A stretch of 64,000 nt of DNA, from contig OY282559.1 in NCBI GenBank assembly GCA_958295665.1, positions 254,065,961 through 254,129,960 of the forward strand, given 5' to 3'. Positions 1 to 9,828 of the stretch are shown in pieces (position 1 is the first letter of the stretch; every line of letters starts with the position of its first letter). Below the pieces are notes generated by a model. The model was not told the origin of the DNA. It saw nothing but the letters and a program-made list of their open reading frames with translations, and did not search any database. The DNA is from Tipula vernalis. Lineage: Eukaryota > Arthropoda > Insecta > Diptera > Tipulidae. The translations under genes and the position numbers were made by a program.

Positions 1-351
1 TACTGAAAGAGTAATGGATAGGTCATTGGATCAAGGCCAACATGATCAAATGTAAGAATTGAAGATCTTCTTGCATTTGGATTGTTGGCATCTGGTCTTA
101 AATAGATCAACAGATCCCTCTTCATTGGAGGGTCGCCATCATAATTTCTAAAAACCACAGCAATTTCGTTTGCAGCTACTGGGTAATTATATCGTCTCTG
201 ATCTGATGTTGGATCGTGACGAATAGCCATCATTATGTTGGGAAAACCCCCAACCCCAAGGTCCTCATCTTGCTCTTGTTCAACCTCATAAAGCATTTTG
301 TGGGCTGAAGTTAAGGACAATTTGATTACCCAGTCAACAGTGTATGTAATC
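1..351 (-). pseudogene. Helitron replication-protein fragment, cut by the window edge
   Basis: Read on the minus strand from about 351 down to 1, one frame stays open for about 115 codons and runs off the window. It contains NEIAVVFRNYDGD, then RDLLIYLRP, then LTFDHVGLDPMTYPLLF. This is the arrangement of the conserved block just upstream of the Rep nuclease in Helitron RepHel proteins, and it parallels the block in the Helitron at 46–51 kb in this window. A stop lies just upstream at about 352–354, so the N-terminus is missing or broken. The rest would lie left of the window. The assignment rests on motif order seen by eye. Confidence 0.7.
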
Positions 352-1627
352 AAGTATTATGGGAATGGATAGTTCGAGGATCGGACACATGGGGATATGA
401 CGCGCGACGATTACGATTGGAAGAAAAAAAGAAGTGGGTAGACAGATTATCTTTGGTAAGAGAAGGTGAAAGTCAAGAAAAAAAGGAATAAACGAAATAA
501 AAAGAACAAAATAAATAATTGGGGGATTCGTGGTTTGTCGATGCTGTCGATGAGCGTTTACAAAAAGATAGGTGTAACTTAGTCGGAATAAATATATTTC
601 AGTAAAAGTAAAAAAAAAACAAAAATAAATCAAATAAAAATACTCGCCATTTTGTGAAATCGCGTACATCACCATTTTCATCGAATAAGTCCACGATCAT
701 CGGTTACAATTATAGAATCGCAGGCGTGAGCAATAACAGTGGTCAATCCCAGGTTACAATTATAAACACAGATACTAATTCGTATTTTGGGGTGAATGTG
801 TTTGGCCTGAAGGAACAGACGATTAATTCCGTCGTAAGAGGGCAAAGGTAGCGAGGACAACAGGGACGCAGGTGTGGTCGTTCACTTAAAGTAAATATTT
901 TTTGTTATAATTTCTTTATGGTATTTGTTACAACCATCTTTAATATTGTTCGTTTGTGTTAATATTTTTTTTGTTTGTAAATTAAAATCAACTTAATTGA
1001 ATTGATCAAATTATATAAATATATATATAAATCCGTTCAGCTTCTGTCGGTAGACGAGCGGGTTTTTTTTTGTTCTCATTTTTTTTATTGTTAAATAGTT
1101 AGGTTGGTGTAACGCAGAGCTCTGGATGCCCCGCTTTCCATCTAATGGAAATTCGCACCGCGATTGTGGGTGGATTAGCCTACCGTATCTATAAACGCCG
1201 TTCATCGACGTTCATCGACATTTACATATTTATATATATATATATATATATATATAGTAACCACTTTGTTGGTTTTTTTTTTCTGTATATAACGTAATTT
1301 CATCAATTTTTCTTTTGTATTTTTAAATTATTCAGTAAATTGTTAAAATAAAACAAGTGTAAATGGTTGTAGCCACGATGAAAATTATGAATTATTATTA
1401 TGGCTAAGTGAATCCACACGATTCGGGGGATGAGCGTCGGAATGAGTGTGTGTGTGTAGCGCTTTAAGGCAGAAAACCTGTAAGTTTTAAACTGATTTCG
1501 CAGCTATCTTGATCCGGGAAGGGCACCACCACAATCCCACCCCCCAAACTGAGTGTAAGCCAGACAAATGCTGCAGGTGGTGACTTCCGGATGTCGGTCA
1601 CTTCGTTATAAGTTGTAGGCAGAAGAT
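352..1627. other. AT-rich non-coding stretch
   Basis: No convincing coding signal was found. It holds a perfect (AT)n microsatellite near 1231–1256, homopolymer runs and a short (TG)n tract near 1446–1457. Short open frames on both strands look like chance. Confidence 0.5.
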
Positions 1628-2150
1628 ATGCAATACTATATAAAATACCTAAGAATGGATAACCAGGCATTTGATTTTATTATTTCAAAAATTTCTCCCT
1701 TCATCAAAAGAGAAAACACACATTTGCGGAATGCTACAAGTGTGAAAGACAGACTTTTGCTCACACTTAGATTCCTTGCTACTGGTGAAAGCTATTCCAG
1801 TTTGCAATTTCACACGAGAATTCCGTAGTGTTCAATTTCAAATATAATTCCCGAAACTTGTGTTGCAATTTATCAAGCAATGAAAAATGACTTTTTAAAG
1901 GTAATAATTTTAATTTATTGAAAAATTTGTAAGGTACATACATATCGTTGATGTCAATTCACAATTAAGTGTCTAAAAATATTGGAAAAAAATTTACGTA
2001 TCTAAAAACGTTTAAAATTGGTCGTATATGACCAATTAACATCCCACCTGAAAAACAATTACCGGGTTCGAATATCTCAACGCCGTACGTCATTCTGGCT
2101 GACGATGCATTTCCACTCTCTTATATTATTATGAAGCCGTATCATTAAGG
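1628..2150 (+). pseudogene. PIF/Harbinger transposase relic
   Basis: Two blocks of a HARBI1-like DDE nuclease are seen on the plus strand. The first (1628–1903) has the N-terminal block with RLLLTLRFLATGESYSSL, followed after an in-frame stop at about 1827 by SNIIPETCVAIYQAM. The second (about 2041–2147) has TPYVILADDAFPLSYIIMKPY, the region carrying the second catalytic aspartate (DDAFPL). About 140 bp of AT-rich sequence replaces the middle of the gene, so the first catalytic aspartate region is missing, and a stop follows the second block. This is a dead fragment. No terminal inverted repeats were found for it. Confidence 0.8.
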
Positions 2151-2740
2151 AAAACAAACAGCAGTTTATATGAAACTATCGTAAAATGTTTTAAAATAAC
2201 CAAATTTTAATAAAAATGGACGACAGAAAAAACTCAAACGGAACAAGGTTTAGAAATTGCATTCTCTTTATGTTTTTATTTTGGGCTTAATTTTCACAAA
2301 AAAAAATTACCAGCTTAGCTTAAAACGAGCTTAAATGAAAACATTTCAATTGTAATGTATGTAATAATTAAAATAAAAATTGCTTCTGTACCACTTCATA
2401 CAAAAGATATGAACAATATTTTGACGTTTGATTGGTTTTCCATAACACAAAAAAGTACAATGAAGTTGTCTAATATTCAATCTATTCTGTTTGATTCTAA
2501 TGTATTTCCATTTCACATTTTTGAATCACTTACACTACACATGTACAACTTTTTTGCCTTTCCAATTTAATCCGACGGAAATTATAATTCGAGTTATATA
2601 ATATGTGTAGCTTAGAAGCAAACCGATATCTTTTCCACTTTATTTTTATTTATAGTCAATAGGAACAATACAATTATAATATATTTAAACAAAAAACCAC
2701 GATAAAATTACATAGTTTTAAGTTTTATTGCTTTTAAGTT
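2151..2740. other. AT-rich non-coding stretch
   Basis: No motif-bearing frame is seen between the Harbinger relic and the Gypsy element. Confidence 0.4.
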
Positions 2741-2827
2741 TGGAATAAGCTTGTTTTGCAACCAAAGACTGGAATAAGTATGATTTGCAACTAACCCGAT
2801 GGGAATAAGCTCACTTTGAAACAAAAC
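2738..2827 (+). repeat. Degenerate ~32-bp tandem repeat
   Basis: Three imperfect copies of a unit built on GGAATAAGC followed by a TTTTGCAAC-like stretch occur directly before the 5' LTR of the Gypsy element. A related string with TTTGCAACCAG occurs near 10480–10510. Confidence 0.6.
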
Positions 2828-3033
2828 ATGAAGTAGAAACAGTTGATTTTATTTAAATAATTAATTTTTTTCGCTTAGACCGCCATCTATGTTTGAGTAT
2901 AATATAGTTACATGTGGTAACACGTTTTGAATTGTCATTTTTATGCCATTCGAAATATAACGCTGAATGGAAAAGAAGTAAAATATAATAAGCATTTTTT
3001 TAATATTTTTTTTGAATTAACGGGTAATACTAC
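2828..3033 (+). repeat. 5' LTR of the Ty3/Gypsy element
   Basis: Direct copy of 7502–7734 apart from a 27-bp deletion after position 2943 and a few substitutions. A purine-rich stretch with CAGAAGTGGGAT follows and probably contains the primer-binding region, though no tRNA match was assigned. Confidence 0.85.
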
Positions 3034-3160
3034 AAATCAGAAGTGGGATATTGAGTAGATAAAGTATATAAAGTATTTAAAGTATTTACCAAATACTTAG
3101 TAGTGAATAAATGGTGTAGTGGATAAACAAATATATCGAATATTGTTTTGTGTGTGGAAA

Positions 3161-4157
3161 ATGTTTAGAAATATAGAGATGATAAATAATACAGAGTGGC
3201 CCACCGATGTCGCCCCACAAGAAATTCCGCCATTCGATACCAGTTTTATCACAACGGAATTGAATACGCTGGTTAGTAGACCACGGAAACTTAGTTTTGA
3301 TCATAATGGGAGCACCGCAGTTGCACCACCGAAAGTAGATGAAAACTTACAAATAAATGGCTGCCTACAACCAAATTGCACACCGACTATGGTTAACGGT
3401 AATTTTTCACCGTTACCTCAATACCAGCCGAATTTGGGAGTACCGTTCCAGCACGTGACATCACCGAATAATTGTGAGGTTAGGTATCCGCAATCGCCGA
3501 AACCAAACACTAATTGGGGTACAAATTATGCGAATTTGAGAGTACCGTTCCAGCACGTGACACTACCGAATAATTGTGAGGTTAGGTATCCGCAACCACC
3601 GAAATCAAACACTAATTGGGGTAAAAATCATGCGTTTCAAAGCAACGTAAACCCATTTAAAATGGTTAATAACGATACACTTTTACATCGGGAAATAGAA
3701 AATTTGGTCGAACAAAATCAGATGTTCTCGAATGTTCCATCCGAACGAAATAGAACAAATCTTACCCGAATTTGATCCGGATAATAGGAATGGCATCAGT
3801 GCTTCCCAGTGTATTGAGAAATTAAATAACCTCAAACTCCAACATGATTGGACTGAATACGACGCAACGTTTTATGGAACGACAAGGTTACGAGGGTCAG
3901 CACAAACCTACATTAATAATATAGCTATGATCAATCCAAATAATTTCGATGATTTTTGCCGCAGAATAAAAGAAAAATTTCACCATTTTCATAACGAAAT
4001 GGATGTCTTCAGATGTATGAAAAGTCGAATTAAAAAACCAAATGAGACTTATTCTAAATTTGTTTACGATGTCATGGCCATAGCACAACAAGCAAAGTTT
4101 TCGGAAGCTGCAATAATCGAGTGTATCATCGAAAATTTAAATTGTCCGAATTGCTGA
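3161..4157 (+). pseudogene. Gypsy gag, capsid part, frameshifted
   Basis: The first frame runs from an ATG at 3161 (the frame is open from about 3119) to a stop at 3775. A second frame (3732–4157) continues the protein with a capsid-like helical region containing YGTTRLRGSAQTYI and FDDFCRRIKEKFH, so a frameshift lies between 3732 and 3775. Residues about 105–172 of the first frame are two tandem 34-residue copies from a 102-bp duplication (3430–3531 and 3532–3633). The second frame ends in an early stop before the nucleocapsid part resumes downstream. Confidence 0.8.
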
Positions 4158-4185
4158 GAAGATTGCTTTAACCCCATATAACAAT

Positions 4186-4575
4186 TTGGATGAACTTCTT
4201 TTTGTTCTACAACGGTTGGAAAATATTCCGGTGAATTTTCCCAACAACAACAAACCTGAGGTGAAGAAACCTATACCGGTCAATGGTAAAAACGACAGCA
4301 ATGCTCAACGATGTTTCAACTGTAATCAAGTAGGGCACCGAAGTCTTAACTGTCCGCAACCGCAGAAAAAATCACGTTGTTCTTTTTGTCTAAAAACCGG
4401 GCATACTGATGTAAATTGTTTCAAAAAGAATAATGCTCCAAAAAGTGTCGGCGTGGTGTTCTCGGATGAGGTGAATATTGTAATAAGAACAACAAAAAAT
4501 GAAACCATAAATGCTATATTGGACACCGGATCACCCGTAAATATCATAAAAACTTTAACGTACATTTTAATTTAA
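4186..4575 (+). pseudogene. Gypsy nucleocapsid zinc knuckles and protease start
   Basis: This 129-codon frame has two CCHC knuckles (CFNCNQVGHRSLNC and CSFCLKTGHTDVNC), which in gag bind the RNA genome. The retropepsin active-site motif AILDTGSPVNII follows. The frame ends soon after at about 4573, and the remaining protease and linker lie in another frame from 4587, so the protease is disrupted. The catalytic D-T-G itself is present. Confidence 0.85.
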
Positions 4576-4586
4576 GGTTCTACGTA

Positions 4587-5520
4587 GTGTCGGATAATGC
4601 GATCTGCTACGGCTGCATGTTGGGTCGGGAATTTCTAAGGAGTAATAATCAGGTAGGTGGCTTTGTATTGTCTGGTGCGGGCTATGATAAGTTGGAATTT
4701 AAAATGTTGGATACGCACGAAAACAATAACGTGAGTGATGAGGTAGACTTTAATGAGTTGAATTTCGAAAGTGTGTTAGCAGATGAATCTGATAATTGTT
4801 ATGAGTTAGTGGATAGGGACCAAACTAGATCCGACAGTTTGAGTCAAGATGTTTTAGACGTTAAAGATAAGGTGAATGACGAATGTTCGAACGTGTTGAC
4901 GCTTTTTAATGCAGTTCTATCGATTGAGTATGAATCGGAAACGAATAACTCGGATTATGATATTGGACCGTTCTTCCGAGAGCCTAAGAGAGATTTCGAA
5001 TTAAATTCAAAGTTTCTAAATATTATTTCGTTCTTCGGAAATAAATCAAAGAATCTCATACCAAATATAAAACACGAAATGAAAATATGTTTAACTTCAG
5101 ATAAAACTTTTAACTGTTCACCGCTTAGAATGTCCATGAAGGAAAAACAGATTGTTGATGAAATAATATCGGAATTACTAGATAATCAAATTATTAGAAA
5201 AAAGTACTAGTGAATATGCAAGTAGAGTAGTTCTAGTTGATAAGAAAAACGGCAAGAAGCGATTGTGCGTAGATTTAGGGAATTCAATAAAATTACAGTA
5301 AAGGACCGATTTCCTCTCCCACGGATTGACGATTGTTTGGATAGATTACAGGGTAAAAGTTGTTTTAGTTTAATTGACTTAAAAAATGGTTTTCACCATA
5401 TACCAATTGAGCTGAATTACTAACCTGATTTTTAACCAACTTATTCAGAAAGAGGATGAAATTGTTTATGTGGACGATATCTTAATTGCGACACGTACGG
5501 TGGAAGAAGCGAAGTATTCC
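4587..5520 (+). pseudogene. Gypsy protease tail and broken reverse transcriptase
   Basis: An acidic linker is followed by the RT start (PLRMSMKEKQIVDEIISELL) and a stop at about 5208. Past the stop, other frames give LVDKKNGKKRLCVDF, then SLIDLKNGFHHIPIEL, then a jump straight to YVDDILIATRTVEEA near 5468–5512. About 100 residues of palm and fingers between the two RT blocks are missing, so polymerase activity is lost even though the YVDD box survives. Confidence 0.85.
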
Positions 5521-5522
5521 AG

Positions 5523-6317
5523 TTGATGCATGATTATTGTTTGGAAATCCAACCGTCTAAGTGTTTATTTTTTAAACCAACTTTGGAATTTCTTGGTTAC
5601 GATATTTCCAAAGAAGGTGTACGACCATCAAGACGACATACGGAAGCAATGACCGAATATCCTGTTCCGAAGAATATCCATGAGGTTCACCGTTTTGTAG
5701 GACTTACTAGTTTCTTTCGGAGGCTCATTTGTAATTTTTCCGTTATTGCTAAACCGCTATATGACTTGCTTAAAAAGGATTCAATTTTCAAATTTCAAGA
5801 GCCGGAAATAGAAGCATTTCGAACATTGCAAACCAAGCTATCATCTGCTCCGTTGTTGAAAATCTATAATCAAAATTACGAAACGGAACTTCACACGGAC
5901 GCTAGTAGAATAGGCTTTGGTGCAATTCTGTTGCAAAGGCAACCCGATAGAAAATTACATCGTGTTGCGTTCTTTAGTAAGAGGACAACCGAACCTGAAA
6001 GTCGTAAGCACTCATTCGAACTTGAAGCATTGGCAGTTGTCTATGCTGTTAAAAGGTTCCATGTGTACTTACATGGATTACCATTCAAAATAGTCACTGA
6101 TTGTCTATCTTTTAAACAAACTTTGAAGAACAAAGATTCGAATTGTCAAGTTATGAGATGGTCGATATTGTTAGAAAATTATAATTACAGTATTGTGCAA
6201 CGAGATGGGACGAGAATGAGACATGTTGATGCTCTCAGTCGTGCACCGGGTATCCATGTACCTAGTAGCGGAGTGTACATTCCTAGAAGTTTTAGCTTCA
6301 TTTCAAATGGCCGATGA
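5523..6317 (+). pseudogene. Gypsy RT connection and RNase H domain
   Basis: This 264-codon frame begins at the RT thumb (CLFFKPTLEFLGYDISKEGV) and goes through the connection region FVGLTSFFRRLI. It ends with RNase H, including TELHTDASRIGFGAIL with the catalytic aspartate, SFELEALAVVYAV with the glutamate, and HVDALSRAPG. The frame ends at 6315. An overlapping frame from 6223 carries on into integrase, indicating a frameshift between about 6250 and 6315. Confidence 0.85.
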
Positions 6318-7046
6318 AAGCGCTCGTTTCATTAAAGAATCTTTAAACTATAGTAAGGATGATGATTTTTATACCATACCAGATAATCTTTTGTACCGTA
6401 AAGACAAGGATAAATTGTTGTTGTATGTTCCACAAATATTGGAAAATAGTGTTATTCGTCAGAGCCACGAATATGGTCATTTTGGAACAAATCGAACTAT
6501 TAATTTCTTACGTAGGTCATATTGGTTCCCGAAAATGAAGGAAAAGGTCGAAAGTTTTATAAGGACTTGTTTGAAATGTTTATATTTTCAACCAAAAGAT
6601 GGGAAGAAAGATGGATTTTTACATCTCTATAACCTTTCCATACATACCACATAGTCTATTTAGGCCCTTTTGCCGAAACAAAAGGTCATTATAAGTATAT
6701 TCTGGTGGTGGTGGATGGCTTTACAAAGTATACGAAATTTTACCCTACGAGGACGACCAATTCACGAGAGATTATTAGACACCTTAAAAATTACTTTCTA
6801 AGGTTTAGTACTTCGATTCTAGTAGCCGATCGAGGATCCTGTTTTCGATCCAAAGAATTCAAAACGTTTATAAGTTCTCGTGATATTAACCTTGTATTAA
6901 CCGCAACGGATTCCGCTCAATCTAATGGACAAGTTGAGAGGCAAAATAGGACCGTCGTTCCAATGTTAGCAAAAATGTTAGATGTTGATTCGAATAGGGA
7001 CTGGGACAAAATAGTTAGTGACTGTGAGTTCGCTTTCAACAATTGA
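6310..7046 (+). pseudogene. Gypsy integrase, zinc-binding and catalytic core
   Basis: The HHCC zinc finger is visible (HEYGHFGTNR…CLKC, about 6465–6585). After a stop at about 6652, the core continues at 6705 with VVVDGFTKYTKFYPTR, then LVADRGSCFRSKEF with the second catalytic aspartate, then SAQSNGQVERQNRTV with the glutamate. A further stop at about 7044 interrupts the end of the core. Catalytic residues are mostly preserved but the frame is broken at least twice. Confidence 0.85.
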
Positions 7047-7136
7047 CTGAATCGATCGATTCAGACAACACCGTCCATGGCACTGTTTGGTGTAAATCAG
7101 ACTAAAGAAAACGATAATATGTTATGATTTATCGAA

Positions 7137-7505
7137 ATGTTGAATGAAGAACCACGAGGTTTAGATAAGTTACGTAGTGAGATTGTTAAGAATACGCGAA
7201 AGTTACAGGAATACAATAAAGATTATTTTGATAGTCGTCGAAAACCTGCACATATTTATAAAACGGGTGATTTTGTCCTTGTGAAAAATAGGATAACTGA
7301 GACTGGTATAAACCAGAAGCTTGCTCCTAAGTTTAAAGGGCCGTATGTAATAACGCGTGTTTTGCCGAACAAGAGATATGTCATTGAAGACATACCGGGA
7401 CAAAAATTGACCAACATTCCTTATCATAGTGTGTGTGCACCGTTTAATATGAAGCCGCTTGCTTTGGCGACCGGGGCGATCGCGTTGTCAGGTTTGGCCG
7501 AATGA
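7137..7505 (+). pseudogene. Gypsy integrase C-terminal domain
   Basis: This 122-codon frame contains the integrase C-terminal signature: KTGDFVLVKNR, then KLAPKFKGPYVITRVLPNKRY. It terminates at 7503–7505, immediately inside the start of the 3' LTR. No envelope gene lies between pol and the LTR. Confidence 0.8.
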
Positions 7506-7734
7506 AGTAGAAACAGTTGATTTTATTTAAATAATTAATTTTTGTCGCTTAGACCGCCATCTATGTTTGAGTATAATATAGTTACATGTGGTAACACGTT
7601 TTGAATTGTCATTTTTATAATAAAGTTTGATTACTGAAATAAAACGCCATTCGAAATATAACACTGAATGGAAAAGAAGTAAAATATAATAAGCATTTTT
7701 TAAATATTTTTTTTGAATTAACGGGTAATACTAC
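7502..7734 (+). repeat. 3' LTR of the Ty3/Gypsy element
   Basis: Copy of 2828–3033 with 27 extra bp (around 7618–7644) that include AATAAAG, a possible polyadenylation signal. Confidence 0.85.
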
Positions 7735-7967
7735 AAACCATAAATTGAAATATTTAATATACGAATATGAACCAATTTTCATGTGTAACTCATGAAATAA
7801 GTTTAAAAATCACATTTTCATTACATAGCTAGCTATGTATTTATACATTAAACATAAAAATATATCACAAAAATTCAGGCTGTGTTCTACTTATAACAAA
7901 CTCTGAAATTATTTAAATTCGTAAGCTGTCATTTTCAGCCTGGAATTCACAAATTGGATCATTGGTT

Positions 7968-8351
7968 TATAAAATTTAATTCACCGCACATTCATTTCTT
8001 TTAGTCTATGTTTTTAATTTGCTTAATTTTGTATTTTAATTATTAATTATTATTTATTGATTAAAATTAATTTTGTTATATAATATTTAATTTAATTTAT
8101 GATACATGTATTATTATTAATCACCACCATATTATGTATTTTGTAATACCATTTGTTTACCACCGCGCAGAGCGTGTGTGCGGCTGTTGCCAAATCCGAG
8201 ACGAGACTGATTTGTTGTGTAAGTGTAATGTATTGTTTATCTGTTTTGTAATGTGTCGCGCGGTTGGTACACCTGGAAAAACAAGTGGAATGGGCGCGTT
8301 GTTTTGACGCGTGTGGCGGTGAACGCATGTATACATGCGTGAACCGCCACA
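7968..8351 (-). repeat. 3' LTR (minus-strand sense) of the 1.86-kb element
   Basis: 384-bp repeat nearly identical to 9439–9822. Its terminal 40 bp (8312–8351) form a palindrome with two mismatches. Confidence 0.85.
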
Positions 8352-8372
8352 GGACTCCCCCACGAGTGAATT

Positions 8373-9242
8373 TTACCCTCTGTGATTGTAATGTTGTATG
8401 CAAGTGCATGTGTGTGTGTGATGCTCGTGCGTATGCGAGTGTACTCGTGCGTATGCGAGTGTGTATAATGCTCGTGCGTATGCGAGTGTGTATAATGCTC
8501 GTGCGTATGCGAGTGTGCTCGTGCGTATGCGAGTGTGTGTGTTCGTACGTGTGTGTGCAAAACCGCGACTTGCCAGTGTTGTCTGACGTTTTCTTGTCTT
8601 GGATTTGCGTGGCCTCAAAACAAGCGCCAGACCAGAATGGTATGTTCTGAAGCCTGACGTAGCCTGTTTTGGGGCCAGTTTCAGTTCTATGTCGTGTCTG
8701 TTCCGTGAGTCTGGGGAGTGGGGTCGGGAATGGCTGGGTGGTCGTTTTTGCCATACGACCATTGTATGGAGCCATTTGAATGAAACACAAAACAAAACTT
8801 TATTGACTGAAAAAAATAAAAATAAAGTGAAACCGGAAAAATTTAGAATAAATATGGTGGTGAAAAATTTACAAAATAAATAAAAAAATAAAAATATAGG
8901 AGATGATGGTGTTGTCGTGCTGCCTACTGATGGTGTCCATGTTAATGATGGCGATGATGCCATTGATTCGTTTGATGATGCTACCAGCTGGTGAGATGAC
9001 CGAAATGGTTGTGGTGATGGTGTTGTTATGATAATGCCGACAGCTGTTGTGATGGCGGCGATGGCTGTAATGATGTTGGTTCCGCTGCTGCTAGTCTCGT
9101 TGTTTCCTGCTGCTGTCCGTGGTAACTGCGATAGCGGTAATAGTGGTGATGATGGTGTGACTCCATTGTATGAGTGTGCGGTATTGGTATGGTACCCCAT
9201 GGATTTGCGTCTCCAGTTTGTATAGATGTATTGTATCGCCAC
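8373..9242 (-). CDS. Long open frame of unknown value inside the non-autonomous LTR element
   Basis: A 289-codon frame runs on the element's own sense strand across most of its interior. It has no recognisable domain. The first third is Ser/Thr/Pro-rich from GAT/GGT-type DNA repeats, the middle contains one hydrophobic stretch rich in Phe and Leu, and the end is translated minisatellite (LAYARALYT-like units). I think it is a consequence of low-complexity DNA lacking stop codons. Its sense orientation relative to the LTRs leaves a small chance that it is expressed. No function is proposed. Confidence 0.2.
   Translation of the reverse strand: MAIQYIYTNWRRKSMGYHTNTAHSYNGVTPSSPLLPLSQLPRTAAGNNETSSSGTNIITAIAAITTAVGIIITTPSPQPFRSSHQLVASSNESMASSPSLTWTPSVGSTTTPSSPIFLFFYLFCKFFTTIFILNFSGFTLFLFFSVNKVLFCVSFKWLHTMVVWQKRPPSHSRPHSPDSRNRHDIELKLAPKQATSGFRTYHSGLALVLRPRKSKTRKRQTTLASRGFAHTRTNTHTRIRTSTLAYARALYTLAYARALYTLAYARVHSHTHEHHTHTCTCIQHYNHRG
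8424..8545. repeat. Minisatellite built on CTCGTGCGTATGCGAGTG
   Basis: Five copies of CTCGTGCGTATGCGAGTGT start at 8424, 8444, 8471, 8498 and 8518, spaced 20 or 27 bp because some copies carry a TATAATG extension. The unit is partly self-complementary. It lies inside the LTR element and creates His/Thr/Arg-rich and Cys/Val/Met-rich pseudo-frames on both strands. Confidence 0.9.
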
Positions 9243-9419
9243 CGGAAAAATAATAATAATAAAATTTTTTTTTTTAAAATACGTTTTAACATTTTTGTAT
9301 AAAAAAAAATGAAAAATATTTTTGGTATATACCGTTTACCTGGTACGGGACCGTACCAGGTGTGCACAATTTTTTTACACCAAAAAATATATAAAACCGC
9401 GTGTTTGGTCCATAAAAAT

Positions 9420-9438
9420 GGACGTCGGTTGTCACCAA
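9420..9438 (-). promoter_or_regulatory. Candidate primer-binding site of the 1.86-kb element
   Basis: On the minus strand TTGGTGACAACCGACGTCC abuts the 5' LTR. TGG at the start is expected of a site complementary to a tRNA 3' CCA end. The TGGTGAC…CCGACGT pattern is reminiscent of the tRNA-Trp-type site of CsRn1-like elements, an inference from memory. Confidence 0.5.
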
Positions 9439-9822
9439 TATAAAATTTAATTCACCGCACATTCATTTCTTTTAGTCTATGTTTTTAATTTGCTTAATTT
9501 TGTATTTTATTTATTAACTATTATTTATTGATTAAAATTAATTTTGTTATATAATGTTTAATTTAATTTATGATACATGTATTATTATTAATCACCACCA
9601 TATTATGTATTTTGTAATACCATTTGTTTACCACCGCGCAGAGCGTGTGTGCGGCTGTTGCCAAATCCGAGACGAGACTGATTTGTTGTGTAAGTGTAAT
9701 GTATTGTTTATCTGTTTTGTAATGTGTCGCGCGGTTGGTATACCTGGAAAAACAAGTGGAATGGGCGCGTTGTTTTGACGCGTGTGGCGGTGAACGCATG
9801 TATACATGCGTGAACCGCCACA
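9439..9822 (-). repeat. 5' LTR (minus-strand sense) of the 1.86-kb element
   Basis: 384-bp repeat; the outer 40 bp (9783–9822) are the same near-perfect palindrome as at 8312–8351. Confidence 0.85.
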
Positions 9823-9828
9823 GGTTAT

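Larger units (their letters stand above)
2828..7734 (+). mobile_element. Ty3/Gypsy LTR retrotransposon, decayed, both LTRs present
   Basis: Two LTR copies (2828–3033 and 7502–7734) enclose gag, protease, RT, RNase H and integrase blocks in the usual Gypsy order. Both LTRs start ATGAAGTAGAAACAG and end near TAATACTAC. The 3' copy has 27 bp that the 5' copy lacks. AAAC occurs just before the first LTR (2824–2827) and just after the second (7735–7738), a candidate 4-bp target duplication. The coding region is broken by several frameshifts and stops and by a deletion in RT, so the copy is inactive. Two CCHC knuckles in gag recall the mdg3/Micropia group, but the clade is not certain. Confidence 0.9.
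7968..9822 (-). mobile_element. Non-autonomous 1.86-kb LTR element
   Basis: Two 384-bp direct repeats (7968–8351 and 9439–9822) differ at only about five positions by eye and flank a 1.09-kb interior without gag or pol motifs. GGTT lies directly outside both ends (7964–7967 and 9823–9826), a clean 4-bp target duplication. On the minus strand the LTR begins TGTGGCGG, and TTGGTGACAACCGACGTCC directly follows the 5' LTR, in the position and with the TGG start of a primer-binding site. This is the layout of a TRIM/LARD-type element mobilised by a relative's enzymes. The interior holds a minisatellite, GAT-rich repeats and one long frame. Confidence 0.85.

Noticed and set aside
654..851. Plus-strand 65-codon frame with VSNNSGQSQVTIINTDTNS
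   Set aside because: Composition is protein-like, but no family, splice sites or neighbours support it.
8092..9799. Several long frames on both strands rich in His/Thr/Arg or Cys/Val/Met in the 8–9.8 kb region
   Set aside because: They translate the minisatellite and the LTR; the same frames reappear in the second LTR copy. Only the 289-codon sense frame was kept, at low confidence.
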